Shown: one piece after another, positions 58,548 through 64,000 of the stretch
Layout: each line of letters opens with the position of its first letter
Position numbering within the stretch: position 1 is the first letter of the stretch
Assembly (NCBI GenBank): GCA_019916065.1
Contig: CM034240.1
Location: forward strand, 44,156,026 to 44,220,025
Length of the DNA: 64,000 nucleotides
Source of the DNA: Vitellaria paradoxa
Lineage: Eukaryota > Streptophyta > Magnoliopsida > Ericales > Sapotaceae
Direction: 5' to 3'
Notes under the pieces: model-generated
Told to the model about the DNA's origin: nothing
Seen by the model: only the letters and a program-made list of their open reading frames with translations
The model's database searches: none
Position numbers and translations under genes: made by a program

Positions 58548-58724
58548 CTTGGAGGAGGGATCTTGTCTTTCAACATTGGCTCTCATGAGACAAATTTTAT
58601 TTTGTTCCTCCTCATTGCTTCCACTGATACATGTCACTGCTCTCTTTTTTGCTGTTTCTTCTGTTGTTGTTTCTGCAGATTCAGTCTCGTTGAGAGTTAC
58701 TTCTTTCTTCTCCATGATCGCCAT
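54967..58724 (-). CDS. Sec14-like CRAL-TRIO domain protein (phosphatidylinositol-transfer type)
   Basis: Small cytosolic lipid-binding protein of the Sec14 family, thought to bind or present phospholipids at membranes. Six exons on the minus strand: 58724-58548, 57878-57620, 57414-57378, 56623-56518, 56363-56253 and 55083-54967. All introns are GT-AG and phases join exactly, giving 268 aa. Exon 1 is a Glu/Thr-rich N-terminus. Exon 2 holds the CRAL-TRIO-N end (MIRRFLRARDLNIEKAS) and the start of the lipid-binding domain (LDKYGRPITIVFAGRH). Later exons carry the GDLEGWGYSNSDIRAYLGAL, PERLGKLFVVHVPYLFMAVW and KLKSTLLEDIDESQLPEIYG segments, with PEIYGGKLP a typical Sec14 closing motif. The length matches the small single-domain plant Sec14 proteins. 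It has no GOLD or nodulin domain. The specific lipid is unknown. Confidence 0.92.
58515..58547 (-). repeat. CT/GA microsatellite at the Sec14-like exon 1 donor
   Basis: On the transcribed strand the donor GT is followed at once by a (CT)n run of about 14 units, then GTGTGCC and a G homopolymer at about 58501-58509. A second GA run lies on the transcribed strand just upstream of the ATG (58727-58742). Confidence 0.85.
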
Positions 58725-58742
58725 CTCTCTCTCTCTCTCTCT

Positions 58743-60029
58743 TTAAATAGAGTCCGAGAGAGAGAAGGGAAGGTGCTGAATTAGATGAATAAAGCTGGGG
58801 TTATTGAGATTAGCATTGACTCAAGCTGATGAAGACAAAGCAGGGACAATAAATAGGTCTCAACCGCTCAAAAAACTCACAGGTAGTACAGTAAGGACAT
58901 CAAACTTGAATGTTGAACAACTACTCTCCCTTGTTAGATTACACGTACAGTTTCTCTCCATCACATATGCTAAAAATAAAATATCATTAATACCCCCTCG
59001 TGACTTCAATCCGTTCCATCATATCTATCAAACTCAAGTTAAAAAAAAAAAAAAAAAAGTGATATTACGATTCTTTCTAAGCTGTGATCCCAATGGCTGT
59101 AATTGTAATGTTTGACTTGAAAAATCAATCCTCAGCGTCTTTGATATCACTTTTTAAACTATTCCTTCCACGTGTTAATTTCCGAAAATAACATTTGAAA
59201 ATAGCACCTCAAATTTATTTTTTAATTATTGCAGTAATTAAAAAAAAAAAAAAGTCTTCAAAGGGAATTTGGGATCCTTAAAAATTGTTATTTTAGATGA
59301 TGTTTTTGAACCAGTTTTCATGTACTTATACATATATATATATATATGTATGTATGTATATTTAATATAATTTGCGCAGCAGGTTAAAAAAATGGAATCA
59401 GATGAACAAATCCTTTCGCTTGTCGTTTTTAGTATTATAATATTTGAGTTAGGTATGTAACGTACGTGTATGTTCGATGGTTGCCAAGCAAGATGTTTAC
59501 ACCGGGTGTGGACAAGAAGGGCCAGCAATTGGCAAAAGTTGGTGTGATGGTTGCAACAGTTGCCTCCCTCTTTTAATGTAGAAAAAACTTTCGAGGGACT
59601 ATTATTGTTTGGTCCATTCTCTCCAGTTCAACTGGGTATGTTGAGAAAAAAAAAAAGCACTAACATCTCGTTTTTTGATTTTTCGTGCCATCTGAGATTT
59701 TAAAAGTCAATCTTATTATTTTCATTTTCATGTATAAAAATCAACGCTACTTCAAAAGGTATATGTTTTATTATGGTGGAGTATATTTTTAGATTTGCGC
59801 AAAAATTAAAAAAAAAAAAAAAACAATGTTTTTAGTTTTTTTTTTTTTCCCAAACACGTCTTAAACCTCTGACTGAAGCTGTGAGATTGGACCCACTTTG
59901 AATTTATACAAACTTGAATTTCCTTCTTTTTTTTTTTTTTTTTTGGTTGTTTGGGGGGGGGGGGGGTGGGTGCTGTCGATGGAGGCTCAAAACAAAGTAA
60001 AAGAGTACCAAAAATTGTATTTTGTAACT
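58743..60029. other. Sec14-like upstream region and intergenic DNA
   Basis: The promoter is expected in the first few hundred bases; I recognise no element with confidence. Beyond that lie poly(A), a (TA)n/(TATG)n patch at 59329-59360, and a poly(T)-poly(G) tract at 59928-59966. No gene. Confidence 0.5.
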
Positions 60030-60355
60030 TTTGATGCGTTTGGTGGAACTACAATTGTTTTCATTTTTTCGTTTAGCTATAGTAATTAATTTTACAAAAA
60101 AATTTATCAAACACATAAAAATTATTACTTTTTTGTTCTGTTACAATAAAAAGCTTACCAAATACATAAAAAGTTATCATTTTTTGACTTTGCTACAGTA
60201 AAAAAGTTTATTAAACACTTAAAAATTGTAAAAAATTATTAAAAATTATATTTTTTTCTATCAAACATACTAAAAAATTATAACTAAAAAAAAATACAAA
60301 AAATTACTAAAAATTTTATTTTTTACTTTTTTTTGAACCTCCAAACTCATAGACT
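60030..60355. repeat. family D AT-rich repeat
   Basis: GATGCGTTTGGTGGAACTAC to ACCTCCAAACTC, with ATAAAAAGTTATCATTTTTT-type repeats inside. Confidence 0.5.
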
Positions 60356-60608
60356 TTTGTTAGCGTTTTCCTTTTGTTTCCTACCATCCCTGTAGATATT
60401 TATATAAATATATATAAATGATTATTTACTTTTTGGGGTGGTTTTATCGGTAGATATAGGCTTTTACAATGTTGCCTTTTGTTTTCTACCAGTTTATGGG
60501 CACTTAGTTTGAATGAATAAAACTTATAATTTTGTAATTTTGTTATGAGTAAAAAATTTAAATTTTGTAAAATTTTATGGAGATTTATAGGGTTCCAAAT
60601 GGCTCGAC
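60356..60608. other. AT-rich DNA with a partial family C unit
   Basis: About 60500-60605 matches part of family C (GTTATGAGTAAAAAATTTAA, GGGTTCCAAATGGCTC). Nothing else recognised. Confidence 0.45.
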
Positions 60609-62010
60609 TATGTATATATATTTTATATAATAAAATAAGATGGTTATTTTTTTTAAAATGTGACTCTTATAAATTAATATTTAATGTTTAAAAATTATTT
60701 TTTTAATTTAACGATTGAGATTATTTTTATATTTTTAACTTCCTGTTCAAATTTTATTTTAGTAGGCTGAGTTGCCATTTATTTTATAAAACAGTTTGAA
60801 CATTTTAAATTTCACCATATTTTAAGGATGGAGATTATATATAAATCAAAATTTTTAACTTAAATTTCGTCCAATTATAGTTTATGGAAAATTGAATTTT
60901 TTAAATTAAAATATTATAATTTATGTTTTTATTTTTTGTGTTTATCAAAAATTAATTGGAGAGAGAGAGACTAAAACACATGTATTAGCTGTTAGGGTCT
61001 AAAGTTTTGTAGAAAAAAATTATAACTCATGAATTATTATAATTTTTTTAATTTGAATTACATAAGAAATTTAATACTAATTTTGTTCAGAGTATTATAG
61101 ATAGGGATTATTAGTAATAATATAAACATGAGAGGATGAGGTTAAGAGATTCTAATACAAAGTAATTTTAAAATTTTTTTTTTATTATCATCAAATATGT
61201 CGTAACGGAAAAGATTAATAAATCTTTTGATACGAAAAATTATTTATAAAGCTTCTCTCTTCCGACGCTAAAAAAAAATAAAGAAATTAAAAAAGCTTCT
61301 CTCCTTCTAAAAATTAATAATAATGATGATAAATATTTAAATGATGGCGTGGTATGTGTCGTTGTCTTAGAGGAGAATACTGGGCCAGAATCTGAACGGC
61401 ATTTAAGTGAGCCAGCAACCACTATTTTTTCTTTATTTTTAAAATATTGAAATATTTTATGTTCAACTTATAATAAATGTGTGCATATACTTAGTAATAA
61501 TTAGTACTTATGGCACTTTAAATAAAATTAAAATTAAATTTTTATATAATTAAAATTTTGGACATAAAATTCAAATTAAAAAAGTTCTGATAATTTATGA
61601 GTTTTAATTTTTTTTTTCAAAACTTTAGACCCTAACGGTTATTACATGTATTTTGATCTCTCTCTTTAATTAACTTTTGATAAATGCTATAAAAGAAAAC
61701 CGAATAATGGTGCTTTAATATAAAAGGTTCAACTTCCTAGAAATTATAATTAGATGGAATTTAAGTTAGTAGTTTTGATTTGCATATGATATTTACTCTT
61801 AAAATTTGATGAAATTTAAAATGTCAAAGCTGCTTTGTGAGATAGATGATGGTAGGATCCATCAAAATAAGAATTAAGCGAAAAGTTAAAAATATAAAAA
61901 TGATTTTAATCATTGAATAAAAAAAAAATAATTTTTAATCGTTAGATCTTGGTTTATAAGAGAAATATTTTAAAAAAATCATCATATTTTATTGTATAGA
62001 TAGTATACAT
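60609..62010. repeat. large foldback element with arms of about 450 bp
   Basis: The left arm, about 60609-61080, pairs with the right arm, about 61540-62010. Best-matched segments: CATGTATTAGCTGTTAGGGT (60978) with ACCCTAACGGTTATTACATG (61629); AGAGAGAGACTAAAACA with TGATCTCTCTCTTTAAT; and TTAACTTAAATTTCGTCCAA with a GATGGAATTTAAGTTAG segment. Outer parts pair more loosely (TATAAATTAATATTTAATG with GATCTTGGTTTATAAGAG). Identity falls toward the ends. The loop of about 450 bp at 61090-61530 has no similarity between its halves and no convincing ORF. It may be a nonautonomous DNA transposon of foldback or MITE type. Confidence 0.75.
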
Positions 62011-62321
62011 TTTTTGTATCATGCCAACAACTATCTTTAACACAAATAGTGAATATAAATATTTTAAAAAAATTAATTAATTAAAATAGTGAATCATTGA
62101 AAATTGGTTTTAAGAATATGTTTCTAAAACTATTTTAAAGAATTAGTTTTTAATTATTTTTAGTCTAATCAAATGAATATATAATAATTATAAATGTAAA
62201 AATAATTAATATATATCATAATCATAATCACTTCCCCATTTACCAATTGTGAATAATAACATGCCAGTGATCGGGTTGCACTTGCAATGTGTCGGTGGTT
62301 GCTTCTTATTTCAAGCTTTGG
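62011..62321. other. AT-rich intergenic DNA
   Basis: Nothing recognised. Confidence 0.5.
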
Positions 62322-62575
62322 GCCGGTTGGAAATTTAAATTTTTAGTAATTTTTTATTTTTTTGGTTAAAAATTGGTAGTTAAAAGTTTTGATATATTTA
62401 GTAAAATAAGTAATAATTTTTGATAATTTTTAAGTGTTTAATAAAATTTTTAATAATTTTTAGTAATTTTTTTAACTTTTTGTGCGTTTGGTAAAAGATT
62501 TTAATAATTTTTGAATGGGTAAATTACTGTTACTAAATAGAAATGTGATAAAGATTAGTGTGTTGCCAAACATGG
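62322..62575. repeat. family D AT-rich repeat
   Basis: GGCCGGTTGGAAATTTAAAT to GTTGCCAAACATGGC. Shares TTTTAATAATTTTTAGTAAT with 42225-42505. Confidence 0.5.
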
Positions 62576-62805
62576 CATTAAGCAAAAGTTGGATGATTTT
62601 TACTAAAAATCGATTCACAAAACGGTGCCTTTGTCTATTGGCAGCTCTTGGTCGATTAACTGTTAAAATGAGATTTCTTAAAATATATAAACGACTGTCA
62701 AAAGAAGACATCAAAGAGACAATCATTGTGGGCCATTGATTAAATTTTTAATGACTGGATCGTAGAAAGTGGCAATTTCTACGTCTAACTGCCGACCGCT
62801 GCTTG

Positions 62806-62859
62806 AATCGAATTGGGAATAACTACCAAAAAAAAAAAAAAAAATCGAATTGGGAATAA
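62806..62859 (+). repeat. poly(A) insertion flanked by a 17-bp direct repeat
   Basis: AATCGAATTGGGAATAA occurs at 62806-62822 and again at 62843-62859, separated only by CTACC and a run of A. This has the form of a target-site duplication around a nearly empty poly(A) retroposition. Confidence 0.65.
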
Positions 62860-63097
62860 ATATATTCATTGCGGACTGGTGATATATCAGGATTTATTGC
62901 TCTATACTTCTTTTATTTTTATTTTTTTATAATTTTTAAATTATCGTGTTTTTATTATCGACAAATTTAATTTTTTATTATACAATTTAATTATTATTTA
63001 TTATTCTAAAATTGTATTGTAGTATGTGTATTTTTTCGTAATTTTTTAATTATGAATAATTAATATGCCTAGTAGCAACTACAAATATGGATTTGCA

Positions 63098-63101
<4 letters not shown>

Positions 63102-63149
<48 letters not shown>
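63102..63149 (+). repeat. (GA)n microsatellite
   Basis: About 23 uninterrupted GA units followed by GGGGG. Any ORF reading through it (Arg-Glu repeats) is an artefact. Confidence 0.95.
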
Positions 63150-63150
<1 letters not shown>

Positions 63151-63233
63151 GTATATAAACTTTAATTCAATCTCAGATGGGGTAATTGATAAATCTGTTA
63201 TTTACAATCACCAAAATATGAAAAAAAGAAAAA

Positions 63234-63915
63234 TTAGGTGTCATTTGCTTTATATTTCTATTTTTTTATTTTTCATTTTTGTTTTTTATTTCTTATTTTA
63301 TGTATTTTATGTTTTTAAAAATCATAAAATATGGAAAACAAAAAATATATTTGATTTGACATTTTCTGTTTTTTATATTTTGAGATTTTTTTTTTATTTT
63401 GGGTTGAAAATACTCAAAATGACTTTTTGTCATTTTGTATTTTATGTGTAAATCTATTTTTTATTTTTTAAAGTAAATTTTAAAAACATAAGTCATTTGG
63501 TTTATTTTTCTACTTTTTATTTTCTGTATTTATTTTCTATTTCATGTTTTGAACATATTTGCCATTTTACGCTTTTGAAAATGAGGAAAACAGTTAAGGC
63601 GCGTTTGGTCACTTGTGTTTTAAAAAATTGTTTCAAAAAATAGAAAATGAGTTTCCACATAAAATGAAAAATGGTAAAAAGTCATTTTGAATGTTTTCAA
63701 TCTAAAATTAAAAAAAAAAAATAGAATATTTTTTATTTTTTTATTTTGTGATTTTTAAAACATAAAACACGTAAAATAGAAACCAAAAAATAGAAAAGCA
63801 AACCAAATGTCACCTGGGTGAGTAAATGTGTTTTGAGTTATTTTCTTTGTTTTCAAAATTATAAAATGAAAAATAAGGTCAAAACAGTTATACTAAATGA
63901 CACCTTAGTTACCTT
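63234..63915. repeat. two adjacent family F copies
   Basis: The first runs from about 63234 (AGGTGTCATTTGCTTTATAT) to about 63480. The second runs from about 63485 (AAGTCATTTGGTTTATTTTT) to 63810 (AAACCAAATGTCACC), with a further tail to 63915 (ACTAAATGACACC). Shared motifs include TTTGCCATTTTACGCTTTTG and CTCAAAATGACTTTTTGTCA. The arrangement looks like one family F copy inserted beside or within another. Confidence 0.55.
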
Positions 63916-64000
63916 ATCAATTGAAAAGAATATACTAGTGAATATAAAATTTTAATTAATAATCCTGCATTTCAAATTACGATAAAAATAAATTTTATTA

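Noticed and set aside
63065..63451. ORF of 128 codons with Arg-Glu repeats
   Set aside because: Produced by the (GA)n microsatellite and T-rich family F sequence.

Overview
This is plant nuclear DNA, almost certainly from a eudicot-type flowering plant. It carries a LEAFY/FLORICAULA gene and a DYW-class pentatricopeptide (PPR) gene. It also has short GT-AG introns in four genes, a Tat-lineage Ty3/gypsy retrotransposon and a very AT-rich intergenic background packed with small inverted-repeat elements. I cannot name the species.

Layout. Positions 1-10080 are the 3' part of a degenerate Tat-lineage LTR retrotransposon. It holds the gag end, pol (protease, RT, RNase H, a second archaeal-type RNase H, integrase), 113-bp tandem repeats, a spliced gene on the opposite strand, a polypurine tract and the 3' LTR. 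Positions 10081-17800 are intergenic, with several MITE-like repeats. A nine-exon cytosolic/mitochondrial-type glycyl-tRNA synthetase gene lies at 18118-24245 (+). It converges on a three-exon LEAFY gene at 26592-30008 (-). From 30 to 49 kb I see no convincing gene; the stretch is a mosaic of recurrent MITE-like families (called A to K here), a solo LTR, SINE-like pieces and microsatellites. A two-exon PPR-DYW organellar RNA-editing gene at 49457-52649 (+) converges on a six-exon Sec14/CRAL-TRIO lipid-transfer gene at 54967-58724 (-). Positions 58725-64000 are again repeat-rich and include a large foldback structure.

The four host genes (GlyRS, LFY, PPR-DYW, Sec14-like) appear intact. Their exon phases join correctly and their catalytic or DNA-binding residues are present. 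They do not form one pathway: GlyRS serves translation, LFY is a floral-meristem transcription factor, the PPR protein edits organellar RNA and the Sec14 protein binds lipids.

Most worth a second look: the antisense spliced gene of the retrotransposon; a roughly 1.4-kb foldback at 60609-62010; a composite MITE-within-MITE present twice with an uninterrupted relative in the same window; a shared GTTTGG/CCAAAC terminus on many otherwise different repeat families; and an in-frame upstream ATG on GlyRS that suggests dual targeting, together with loss of the usual N-terminal WHEP domain. All repeat boundaries were found by eye and are approximate.
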